A stretch of DNA of 24,254 nucleotides from Christensenella sp. UBA1385 (GTDB lineage: Bacteria > Bacillota > Clostridia > Christensenellales > Aristaeellaceae): the NCBI GenBank assembly GCA_002305755.1, contig DBQV01000008.1:65205-89458 (forward strand), given 5' to 3'. The translations under genes and the position numbers were made by a program. Below, piece after piece: positions 1 through 6,758 of the stretch. How positions within the stretch are numbered: position 1 is the stretch's first letter; each line of letters begins with the position of its first letter. The notes under the pieces were generated by a model. The model was not told the DNA's origin and made no database searches. It saw nothing but the letters and a program-made list of their open reading frames with translations.

Positions 1-183
1 CAGCCCGGCCAGACGGCTTCGCAGAGCGGCACGACGGCCTATCGGCCCGTGACCCCGGCCCAGAGCGCGCAGACCTCCTCCGGCGCTTCGTCCGCCGACG
101 CCTCGGGCGCGGGCGGCGCGGAGAGATCGTCCGCGGGTCGCCGCCGCAGGACGGACAGGTACTCGAGCGAAGATAAAGCTTGA
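1..183 (+). CDS. C-terminal tail of an unidentified protein (5' truncated by window edge)
   Basis: Frame 1 is open from the first base to a TGA at 181-183 and encodes the last 60 residues of a protein that begins outside the window. The visible part is low complexity, rich in Ser, Ala, Gly, Gln and Thr, and ends in a basic patch (GRRRRTDRYSSEDKA). No domain can be recognised. Such disordered tails occur at the C-terminus of envelope proteins such as class A penicillin-binding proteins, and the next genes (DUF5711-like and CvpA) are also envelope proteins, but this identity is only a guess. The reading is supported by a GC-rich hairpin shortly after the stop and a new promoter at 263. Confidence 0.55.
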   Translation, partial: QPGQTASQSGTTAYRPVTPAQSAQTSSGASSADASGAGGAERSSAGRRRRTDRYSSEDKA

Positions 184-200
184 TGATATATCACCCCTTC

Positions 201-224
201 GGGCCCCCGCTTCGGCGGGGGCCC
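201..224 (+). terminator. GC-rich hairpin with TTCG tetraloop, probable terminator
   Basis: A perfect 10-bp stem (GGGCCCCCGC / GCGGGGGCCC) closes on a TTCG loop 17 bases after the stop codon of the upstream gene and before the promoter at 263. The T-rich stretch is not directly adjacent (CCCTTTT lies about 15 bases on), so it may be a weak or factor-assisted terminator. Confidence 0.5.
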
Positions 225-262
225 GCGGATTCTGCGCCCTTTTGCCGGGGCTTCTTTCTTGT

Positions 263-291
263 TTGACGCGGGGATAGGCGGAAAGTATAAT
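263..291 (+). promoter_or_regulatory. Sigma-A type promoter of the DUF5711/CvpA/NusG_II/Gx operon
   Basis: The -35 box TTGACG (263-268) and a consensus -10 box TATAAT (286-291) are separated by exactly 17 bases. Transcription should start near 298. This rules out a longer reading of the next gene from a TTG at 259, because that start lies upstream of the promoter. Confidence 0.85.
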
Positions 292-324
292 GAGCGGAGC
301 GGCGGACCGCCGCGTGGAGGATGC

Positions 325-1434
325 ATGGAGAGCTTTGCAAAGGACAGGCAGCACCGGGCGAGGATGACCGCTGTGATCGCCGCCATTGTGGCGGCGGCGC
401 TGGCGATCGCCTATCTGGCCGGCCTGTTCGGCGGGGCTTCGCGCAGGCTGTCGGCCAAGAGGCTGCGCCCTGTGGTGACGCAGAACGTCACCCCGATGGG
501 CGACCGGCTGCTCTACTATGACGGTACCACGCTCTTCTGCCTCAGCTCCAACGGCACGGAGCTGTGGAAGTATGTGCTGGGCTCCGGCGCGGGCTTCAGC
601 GTGTCAGACCAGCTGGTGGCGGCCTGGGCGGGCGGCAGCCTGCACATACTCGACCGCAACGGCCGCGTCACCTACAACGACAGGCTGGCCGACGTGATCC
701 AGTTTGCCAAGGCGGGGCCCAAGTATGTGGCCGCCGTGACGGGCGATACACTCAGCCCCTCGCTGCTGATCAAGGATGCCAACGGCCTGGCCGTGGACAG
801 CGAGACCCTGGCCTATGAGGGCAAGGTGCTGCTGGATGTGGGCTTTTTTGAAAACGGCGACTATCTGTGGAGCACGGCGCTGGATGTGCTGGGCGTCTCC
901 CCGCTGACGGTGATGAACATCTACCGCGTGGGCGCGATGAACACCGGCGAAGTGGAGCTGGGCGATGGCATCACCTATCAGGTGCTCTACTCGGGCAAGA
1001 AGCTCTATGTGGTCAACACCCGCGATATCAAGGTCTATGACAGCCGCGGCATGCAGGATCCCTTTGCCAAGCAGCTGGTCTATGGCTGGCGGCTGATCGG
1101 CAGCGTGACGGGCGGGGGAGAACCTGCCATGCTCTTCGCCCCCGAATCGCAGACGGCGGACGGCCGCAATATCACCGAGCTGCGCGTGCTGTCCGGCACC
1201 AGAAAGGACAGCCGCTACACGCTGCCCGACACCTGCGTGGGCGCGGGCATCTGGAACAACACAGTCTTTGCCTTCTCGGGCGACGTGCTCTACCGGGCGG
1301 ACCTGTCCGGCCAGCGCTTTTCCGCGCTGCAGTCTACCATCCCCGACACGATCACCGGCTACATCGGCCTGCTGACCAACGGCGTGGCGCTGGTCAGCTG
1401 TGGCGACAGCGTCTGGGCCGTCACCCTGCCCTGA
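325..1434 (+). CDS. DUF5711-like membrane-anchored beta-propeller protein
   Basis: The product is 369 residues. It has a short basic N-terminus, one transmembrane helix (about residues 14-35, Ala/Ile/Val rich), then an extracytoplasmic domain of repeated beta-strand segments. Examples are the LLYYDGTTLFCLSSNGTELW stretch near residue 62 and the GGSLHILDRNGR stretch near 103, which resemble PQQ/WD-type propeller blades. This layout and the CvpA gene directly downstream fit the DUF5711 family of Clostridia, whose function is not established. The ATG at 325 is chosen because GGAGG (316-320) lies just upstream and the promoter starts RNA near 298. An ATG at 321 in another frame is ignored because its frame closes after 66 codons. 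First gene of a four-gene operon. The family name is from memory of similar proteins, not a search. Confidence 0.75.
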   Translation: MESFAKDRQHRARMTAVIAAIVAAALAIAYLAGLFGGASRRLSAKRLRPVVTQNVTPMGDRLLYYDGTTLFCLSSNGTELWKYVLGSGAGFSVSDQLVAAWAGGSLHILDRNGRVTYNDRLADVIQFAKAGPKYVAAVTGDTLSPSLLIKDANGLAVDSETLAYEGKVLLDVGFFENGDYLWSTALDVLGVSPLTVMNIYRVGAMNTGEVELGDGITYQVLYSGKKLYVVNTRDIKVYDSRGMQDPFAKQLVYGWRLIGSVTGGGEPAMLFAPESQTADGRNITELRVLSGTRKDSRYTLPDTCVGAGIWNNTVFAFSGDVLYRADLSGQRFSALQSTIPDTITGYIGLLTNGVALVSCGDSVWAVTLP

Positions 1435-1456
1435 CGCGCGACTGGAGGAGGCTTGC

Positions 1457-2155
1457 TTGAACATCATCGACATCATCATCCTGGCGGTGGTCGCCATCAG
1501 CGTGATCTACGGCTTTTATCACGGCTTCATCCACACGGTGGCCAGCCTGCTGGCGGCGCTGTTGTCCATTGCCGCGGCCTTCGCCTTCGGCCCCAGGCTG
1601 GCGGGCCTCATCATGCAGAGCGAGGCGGTGACGGGTATCCTCTCCACCTATACCGATTCTGTGGTGCGTGTGGGCGATTTTGACCTGGCTTCCTCGCCCG
1701 TGATCTCCATCGGCCGCAGCACCATCGATACCATCCTCCGATCGGTGGACCTGCCCGCGCCCCTTTCCAAGGTGCTTGAGCAGAACCTCGTCAACCAGTC
1801 CTTTGGCGGCGGGCAGACCACGGTGAACACCTATGTGTCCGGCACCATCATCACCGCCGCGGTGGAGGTGATCAGCTACCTGCTGGTTTTCGCCGCGGCC
1901 TATATCGTGTTGACCATGCTGATCAGCCTGGTGCGCCATGTGGCGGACTTCCCCATCCTCAAGCAGCTGGACTGGCTGGCCGGCGGCGTCTTCGGGGCGC
2001 TGCGCGGCGGCGTGCTGGTGTACCTGCTGCTGCTTCTGCTGCCCCTGGCGGCCACCGTAGTGCCCGCGGACGGGGTGGAGAAGCTGGTGGAACAGAGCGC
2101 TTTGGCGCGCCTGTTTGCCAGCGACGGCTTTTTCATCCGGGTCATCTCGGGCTGA
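1457..2155 (+). CDS. CvpA family membrane protein
   Basis: A 232-residue integral membrane protein. Predicted helices lie near residues 4-20, 26-50, 135-156 and 172-200, with a polar loop between the second and third. The segment LDWLAGGVFGALRGGV (171-186) matches the signature of the CvpA/colicin V production family, and the N-terminal NIIDIIILAVVAISVIYGFYHGF is typical of it. Homologues are inner-membrane proteins linked to envelope homeostasis and, in E. coli, colicin V export; the exact role is unclear. The start is a TTG at 1457 with an excellent ribosome binding site GGAGGAGG (1444-1451). An in-frame ATG at 1400 lies inside the preceding gene and would add unrelated residues. Second gene of the operon, 22 bases after the DUF5711-like gene. 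Confidence 0.85.
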   Translation: MNIIDIIILAVVAISVIYGFYHGFIHTVASLLAALLSIAAAFAFGPRLAGLIMQSEAVTGILSTYTDSVVRVGDFDLASSPVISIGRSTIDTILRSVDLPAPLSKVLEQNLVNQSFGGGQTTVNTYVSGTIITAAVEVISYLLVFAAAYIVLTMLISLVRHVADFPILKQLDWLAGGVFGALRGGVLVYLLLLLLPLAATVVPADGVEKLVEQSALARLFASDGFFIRVISG

Positions 2156-2167
2156 GCGGGAGGGTCC

Positions 2168-2794
2168 GTGAAGAAGCGAGATTGGATCGTCATCCTGACG
2201 GCTGGCGCGCTGGCGCTGGCGCTGCTGGCGCTGAGCCGCTCGGGCCTGCTGAACAGGAAAGAGGCCCCCTTGAATCAGACCGCGCCGGATATCGCCGTCT
2301 CGCTGCAGCGCGAGGGCGCGGAGGCGGAGACGGTGAGCCTGCTGGGCGACGGCTCCAGACGGAGCGCGGCCGCCGCCTACCTGAGCATCCAGGTGAACAG
2401 CCGCGCGTACGAGGCGCTGCCGCTTGAGGGCGACTATACCGTGGACATCGCGCGCAAGGGCGGCTTCCACAACATCGTGTCGGTGCGCGACGGGGTGGTG
2501 TCCATGGGCTTTTCCACCTGCGACAACCAGCTTTGCGTGCACCAGAGCCCTGTCTCGCTTGAGAACCGCGATCTGAGGGCGCTGTTCAACCAGATCGTCT
2601 GCCTGCCCAACGAGGTGCTGCTGGAGGTGCTCAGCGAAAGCGAGGCGCAGGTGCTCTACGGCGAACAGCCGCCGGAGCGTGTGGCCCGGCCTCTGGCCCT
2701 CGGCGCGCTGTACAGCGCCGCGGTACTGGCCCTGCTGTTCGCGCTGCGATTCCTGCTGCGCCTGCCCCTGGTGAAAAGGAGTAAATATTGGTAA
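2168..2794 (+). CDS. NusG domain II-containing membrane protein with extra C-terminal helix
   Basis: The product is 208 residues: an N-terminal transmembrane helix (about 7-24), a spacer of about 45 residues, then a NusG domain II (about 72-156). The domain carries the conserved Cys pattern C118-x4-C123 in TCDNQLCVHQ and C145 in NQIVCLPNEVLLEV. These proteins are membrane-anchored relatives of the NusG insert domain and are not transcription factors. They usually sit beside the Gx transporter gene, as here. This copy is longer than the usual roughly 120-130 residues: it has the spacer and a second hydrophobic helix (about 177-197) followed by a basic tail, which predicts cytoplasmic N- and C-termini with the Cys domain outside. 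It starts with GTG after GGGAGG (2158-2163). Its stop overlaps the next gene's start by 7 bases. Confidence 0.85.
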   Translation: MKKRDWIVILTAGALALALLALSRSGLLNRKEAPLNQTAPDIAVSLQREGAEAETVSLLGDGSRRSAAAAYLSIQVNSRAYEALPLEGDYTVDIARKGGFHNIVSVRDGVVSMGFSTCDNQLCVHQSPVSLENRDLRALFNQIVCLPNEVLLEVLSESEAQVLYGEQPPERVARPLALGALYSAAVLALLFALRFLLRLPLVKRSKYW

Positions 2795-3324
2795 ATCAAA
2801 GCAAAGGCTCCGGCCGCGGAACGGGCCGGCTGGCACTCTCCGCCATGTTTGTGGCGGTGATGATGGTGCTCTCCTACATTGAGTCTCTCATCCCCATCGG
2901 CACTGTGCCGGGCATGAAGATCGGCCTGGCCAACTCGGTGCTGCTGCTCAGCCTGTACTGGATGGGCATCGCGGTCTCGGTGCAGCTGATGCTGGTCAAG
3001 GTCTTTCTCTCCGCCTTCATGTTCGGCGGCTTTATGGCGCTGCCCTACAGCCTTGCGGGCGGCGTGCTGAGCCTGTCGGTCATGATCCTGCTGATCTACG
3101 CCGTTCGCGGCGTCAGCGCCGTGGGCGTGGGCGTGGCCGGGGCCGTGGCGCACAATGTGGCCCAGGTGGGCGTGGCCATGCTGGTGCTGCAGACCAGCCA
3201 GCTTGTGTACTACATGGCGGTGCTGGTGGCGGTGGCGATCGTCACCGGGGCGCTGACCGGCACGGTGGCCAGGCTGCTGATGCGCTACCTGCCGGCGGAC
3301 AGGAGGGCACTGCTCAAAACTTAG
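2788..3324 (+). CDS. Gx transporter family protein (Hpre_diP_synt_I family)
   Basis: A 178-residue, highly hydrophobic protein with five or six membrane segments. The motif PGMKIGLAN (41-49) and the later AHNVAQ (121-126) are characteristic of the family first named heptaprenyl diphosphate synthase component I and now called Gx transporters. They resemble ECF-type substrate-binding membrane subunits; the substrate is unknown. The start is a TTG at 2788 preceded by AAAGGAGT (2774-2781), and the gene overlaps the NusG_II gene by 7 bases, implying coupled translation. Last gene of the operon: a hairpin with a T-rich run starts at its stop codon. The old synthase name should not be read as enzymatic function. 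Confidence 0.85.
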   Translation: MVNQSKGSGRGTGRLALSAMFVAVMMVLSYIESLIPIGTVPGMKIGLANSVLLLSLYWMGIAVSVQLMLVKVFLSAFMFGGFMALPYSLAGGVLSLSVMILLIYAVRGVSAVGVGVAGAVAHNVAQVGVAMLVLQTSQLVYYMAVLVAVAIVTGALTGTVARLLMRYLPADRRALLKT

Positions 3325-3360
3325 CGCGGCGCGGGCCGGGCTTTTGTTTTTTATTTCTTT
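3323..3360 (+). terminator. Probable intrinsic terminator overlapping the Gx transporter stop codon
   Basis: Bases 3323-3342 can fold as a stem (AGC, one G-G mismatch, CGGC paired to GCCG and GCT) around a four-base loop. It is followed at once by a T-rich run (TTTTGTTTTTTATTTCTTT). It sits directly before the ATP synthase promoter and separates the two operons. Confidence 0.55.
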
Positions 3361-3370
3361 GTGCTATACT
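3342..3370 (+). promoter_or_regulatory. Promoter of the V-type ATP synthase operon (extended -10)
   Basis: TGCTATACT at 3362-3370 is an extended -10 element (TG, one base, TATACT). The -35 region is poor: TTTTGT at 3342-3347 gives a 17-base spacer. Transcription would start near 3377, leaving a leader of about 26 bases before the ATG at 3403. The -35 region lies inside the T-run of the preceding terminator. Confidence 0.55.
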
Positions 3371-3402
3371 ATTACGAGTTTGTTTTCAGACGAGGTGAGT
3401 TT

Positions 3403-3723
3403 ATGGCGCTGGAGCTGTTGCAGAGTATACTGGATGCCGAAAAGTCGGCGGAAACTCTGGTGGAAGGCGCGCGGGACAGGGCCGCGGGCGTCATCAAGGC
3501 CGCGGAGGCGGCCGCCGCGGAGCAGGAGCGCGCGGCGGCGCAGAAGGGCCGGGAGCTGTATAAAGAAAAGCTGGAGGCCGCGGCGGCGGCCTCTCAGGTG
3601 ATGCTGGACGAGGAATCCCGTCGGCGGCGCGCCGCGGCGCAAACGCAGATCAGGGAGGCCGAGACGCGGCTCGAGGGCGCGGCCCGGCTGATCGTGCGAG
3701 AGGTAACCCATGGCGATCGTTGA
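3403..3723 (+). CDS. atpH: V-type ATP synthase peripheral stalk subunit G/H (NtpF-like)
   Basis: A 106-residue, Ala/Glu/Arg-rich protein predicted to be almost entirely coiled coil, beginning LLQSILDAEKSAETLVEGAR. It pairs with subunit E to form the peripheral stalks that hold the catalytic head against the membrane subunit I. Sequence alone is weakly diagnostic because it is low complexity, but length, coiled-coil character and first position before subunit I match ntpF of the E. hirae operon. The ATG at 3403 follows GAGGTGAG (3392-3399). The longer in-frame reading from 3361 overlaps the promoter and is rejected. The last 14 bases overlap the start of subunit I, suggesting translational coupling. 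Confidence 0.85.
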   Translation: MALELLQSILDAEKSAETLVEGARDRAAGVIKAAEAAAAEQERAAAQKGRELYKEKLEAAAAASQVMLDEESRRRRAAAQTQIREAETRLEGAARLIVREVTHGDR

Positions 3724-5605
3724 GATGCGGCGCGTCAGCGTGCTGCTGATGCGCAGGGACCAGGAGGCCTTTTTGCGCCTTGCCCAGCGGCTGGGCTGCG
3801 TGCATTTCCTGCCTGCCGGGCAGGAGGCGGGGCCCGCCGCCGCCTCGGGCGCTGCGGAGCAGGAAAAGCTTGGCCGCCTGCAGTGGGCGCTGACCAGACT
3901 GTCCAAATACGAGGGGAAGAAGCGCTCGCCGCTCAGCCCCCTGCCGGCTGTCAGCGCGGACGCGCTGGACGGCTTTCACCTGGAGGAGGCCATGGCGACT
4001 GTGGAGCAGGCCGAAAGGCTGGAGCGCCTCTCAGGCGATCTGCGCGGCCGCCAGACGCGGCTGCGCCTGATGATCGACCAGCTGACGCCCTGGCTGCCGC
4101 TGGACCTGACGGCCAATCAGCTGGCCTCCGCCCGCTCCGCCAAGGCCTTTACCGGATCCATCAAGCTCGCCGCGCTGTCGGAGCTGGAGGCCCGCTGGCA
4201 GGGCCGCCCTGTCAGCGTGCAGCGGCTCACGCAGGAGCGGGACCTTGAGTATATCCTGGCTTTCGCCCACAGGAGCGTGGAGGAGGAGTTTGCCGCCGAT
4301 CTGCGAGCGGCCGGCTTCCAGCCTGCCTCGCCGGCGGAGGGCGAGGGCACGCCGAGGCAGAAGCGCGAGGCCCTGCAGAAGGAGCTGGACGAGCTGGCTG
4401 ACGAGCAGGCCGCGATCGACGGCCAGATGGCGCGGCTGGGCGGCGAGCTGCCCGGGCTGCGGCTCTGCTATGAGGCGCTCAGCGCGGACAGGACCCGCTC
4501 TGAGGCCGCGAGCCTGGCCGCCGTCACCGCCAGCGCGAGCCTCCTGGAGGGGTGGATCCCCCTTTCGCTCACGGAAAAATTCGAAAAGCGCGTGAAGGAA
4601 AAGTTCCCCATGGCGCAGCTTGAATTCCGGGCCCCGGCGGAGGGGGAAGAGCCACCGGTGCTGCTGGGCAACAAGCCCGTGTTCGCGCCCTATGAGTCGG
4701 TAGTGACGGGCTTTGCGCTGCCGGACCCGGCGGGCATCGACCCCACCGCCGTGATGATGCCCTTTTTTGCCTGTTTCTTCGGCATGATGGTGTCGGACGC
4801 TGGCTACGGCATCATGATGGCTGTGATCATCCCCATCCTGATACGCCTGATGCAGCCCGCGGAGAACCTGAAAAAGCTGATGCTGGTGCTGCTGGGCGGC
4901 GGGATCGCCACCGTCTTCTGGGGCGCGCTGTACAATACCTGGTTCGGCTTTGCGGCGCTGCCGCAGCTGGGCGTGTTCGACGCGGTGAACAATTCCATGC
5001 CGGTCATGGCCGTGTGCATAGGCCTCGGCGCGCTGCACCTGTTTGCGGGCCTGCTGATGGGAGCCTACATGAATTTCCGGGACGGCAAGCCGCTGGACGC
5101 TCTGTATGACCAGTTCAGCTGGATGATGCTGGTGATCGGTCTGGGCCTGCTGGCGCTGCCGCAGACCGCCGCCGCCGGCAAGTGGCTGGCCATCGCCGGC
5201 GCGGGCATTATCCTGCTGACGGCGGGCCGCGCCAAGAGCAGGAACCCCTTCAAGCGCCTGATCTCGGGCCTTGGCGCGCTCTACGGCGTGACCAGCTGGA
5301 TCAGCGACCTGCTCAGCTACATGCGCCTGTTCGGCATGGGCCTGGCAACGGGTGTGATCGGCATGGTGATCAACCAGCTCGTGGGTATGCTGACCGGCAG
5401 CGGCATCATCGGCCTGGTCATCGGGGCTGTGGTCTTCGTAGGAGCACACCTTTTCAACGCGGCCATCAACATCCTGGGGGCCTATGTGCACGCATGCCGC
5501 CTGCAGTACATCGAGTTCTTCGGCAAGTTCTACCAGGAGGGGGGCAAGCCCTTCCGGCCCCTTCGCTTCTCCCCAAGGCACGTTCGCGTCACCGACGCTT
5601 CGTAA
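3710..5605 (+). CDS. atpI: V-type ATP synthase subunit I (a-subunit, membrane stator)
   Basis: A 631-residue stator subunit. Residues 1 to about 330 form the cytoplasmic, largely helical arm that binds the peripheral stalks. From about 345 on there are seven or eight membrane segments that form the ion half-channels against the K ring. R539 in SYMRLFGMGLA and R597 in HACRLQYIEFF match the two conserved arginines of the last two helices of V-type a-subunits (R735 and R799 in yeast Vph1, R573 and R629 in E. hirae NtpI); the first is essential for ion transfer. The C-terminus GKFYQEGGKPFRPL is also typical. The start ATG at 3710 is preceded by GAGAGGT and overlaps the G/H gene by 14 bases. Confidence 0.97.
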   Translation: MAIVEMRRVSVLLMRRDQEAFLRLAQRLGCVHFLPAGQEAGPAAASGAAEQEKLGRLQWALTRLSKYEGKKRSPLSPLPAVSADALDGFHLEEAMATVEQAERLERLSGDLRGRQTRLRLMIDQLTPWLPLDLTANQLASARSAKAFTGSIKLAALSELEARWQGRPVSVQRLTQERDLEYILAFAHRSVEEEFAADLRAAGFQPASPAEGEGTPRQKREALQKELDELADEQAAIDGQMARLGGELPGLRLCYEALSADRTRSEAASLAAVTASASLLEGWIPLSLTEKFEKRVKEKFPMAQLEFRAPAEGEEPPVLLGNKPVFAPYESVVTGFALPDPAGIDPTAVMMPFFACFFGMMVSDAGYGIMMAVIIPILIRLMQPAENLKKLMLVLLGGGIATVFWGALYNTWFGFAALPQLGVFDAVNNSMPVMAVCIGLGALHLFAGLLMGAYMNFRDGKPLDALYDQFSWMMLVIGLGLLALPQTAAAGKWLAIAGAGIILLTAGRAKSRNPFKRLISGLGALYGVTSWISDLLSYMRLFGMGLATGVIGMVINQLVGMLTGSGIIGLVIGAVVFVGAHLFNAAINILGAYVHACRLQYIEFFGKFYQEGGKPFRPLRFSPRHVRVTDAS

Positions 5606-5642
5606 ACATATTTCATCAACATCTTTGGAGGTTAGGTAGTTT

Positions 5643-6131
5643 ATGGACATCAACACGCTCTCCCTGGGTCAGTTCCTTACCTTTGTCGCGGCTGCTCTCT
5701 CGGTCATCCTCGCGGGCTGGGGCTCGGCCAAGGGCGTCGGCCTGGCAGGCCAGACCTCTGCCGGTGTGTCCACCGAGAATCCTGAAGTCAACTCCAAGCT
5801 GATGGTGCTGCAGATCCTGCCCGGCACGCAGGGCATCTACGGCTTCCTGATCGCCGTGATCATCCTGGTGAACACCGGCGCGCTGGGCGGCAACATGGCC
5901 GCCGTGGGCGTTTCCCAGGGCCTGATGTACATCGGCGCGGTGCTGCCCGTGGCGCTGGTGGGCCTGCTGAGCGCCATCCACCAGGGCAAGGTGGCCGCCG
6001 CCGGTATGCTGATGGTGGGCCAGCACCCCGATATGTCCGGTAAGGCCATTACCATGACCGTTATGGTGGAGACCTACGCCGTGCTGGCGCTGCTGGCCTC
6101 CTTCCTGATGGTCAACGCCATCAAGCTGTAA
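5643..6131 (+). CDS. atpK: V-type ATP synthase subunit K (rotor ring proteolipid, Na+-type site)
   Basis: A 162-residue proteolipid with four transmembrane helices, a fused pair of hairpins, as in NtpK. It forms the rotating ring that carries the coupling ion. The second hairpin holds the ion-binding glutamate E143 in VMVETYAVLALL; the equivalent position of the first hairpin is not acidic. The other Na+ ligands of E. hirae NtpK (L61, T64, Q65, Q110, E139) are all present here as L59, T62 and Q63 in ILPGTQGIYGF, Q114 in HQGKVAAAG, and E143. This supports Na+ coupling, by analogy and not by measurement. The start ATG at 5643 has GGAGGT (5627-5632) upstream, and 37 bases separate it from subunit I. 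Confidence 0.96.
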   Translation: MDINTLSLGQFLTFVAAALSVILAGWGSAKGVGLAGQTSAGVSTENPEVNSKLMVLQILPGTQGIYGFLIAVIILVNTGALGGNMAAVGVSQGLMYIGAVLPVALVGLLSAIHQGKVAAAGMLMVGQHPDMSGKAITMTVMVETYAVLALLASFLMVNAIKL

Positions 6132-6141
6132 GGTGGCGGCC

Positions 6142-6747
6142 ATGGATACGCAGCCCATCCTCTCGGAAATACTGGAGGAGGCGAAGCAGGCCGCCCGCAG
6201 GATCGAGGCCGAGGCCTCCGAGCGCGCCGGCCGCATCGGCCGGGAAGCCGGCGAGCGGGCGGACCGCCTGCTGGCGCAGGCGCAAGAGGACGCCGACCGG
6301 GAAGCCGAGGCAGCCCTTTCACGCGCCCGCCGCCTGAGCGAGCTGGAAGACCGCAAGTGGGCGCTGGGCGCGCGCCGCGAGCTGATGGACCGCGCGTTTG
6401 ACAGGGCCGTGCAGGCCCTGCGCGCGCTGAGCGATGAGGAAATGGGGCGGCTGATGCTGGGCCTCGTCCTTGAAAACGCCTCCGGCAGCGAAAGCCTGTC
6501 CGCGGGCGATGTGAACGATGGCTTCTATACCCCGGCTTTTATCGAAAAGGCCAATCAGGCCCTCGTCAAGGCGGGCAGGCCTGGCGCGCTGCGCGATTCG
6601 GGCAACCGCGAAAAGGGCAGCTGCGGCCTGGTGCTCAGAAGCGGGAGCAGCAGCACCTACTGCACGGTGGACGCGCTGGTGGAAGCCGGCCGCGAAGGGC
6701 TGGAGCAGCGGGTCGCCGCGCTTCTGTTTGACGAAAAAGTATCGTAA
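6142..6747 (+). CDS. atpE: V-type ATP synthase subunit E (peripheral stalk)
   Basis: A 201-residue protein with the usual subunit E build: a long charged N-terminal helix (about 5-75, rich in Glu, Ala and Arg) and a C-terminal mixed alpha/beta domain (about 80-200) that includes KGSCGLVLRSGSSSTYCTVDALVE, the family's conserved region. It pairs with the G/H subunit to form the peripheral stalk and contacts the top of the A3B3 head. The ATG at 6142 is preferred over the GTG at 6133 because AAGGTGG (6130-6136) gives normal spacing to the ATG only. The gene lies 10 bases after subunit K and 11 bases before subunit C. Confidence 0.92.
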   Translation: MDTQPILSEILEEAKQAARRIEAEASERAGRIGREAGERADRLLAQAQEDADREAEAALSRARRLSELEDRKWALGARRELMDRAFDRAVQALRALSDEEMGRLMLGLVLENASGSESLSAGDVNDGFYTPAFIEKANQALVKAGRPGALRDSGNREKGSCGLVLRSGSSSTYCTVDALVEAGREGLEQRVAALLFDEKVS

Positions 6748-6758
6748 AGGAGGCGTCC

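Noticed and set aside
259..324. N-terminal extension of the DUF5711-like protein from a TTG at 259
   Set aside because: It overlaps a near-perfect promoter (263-291) and has no ribosome binding site; the ATG at 325 does.
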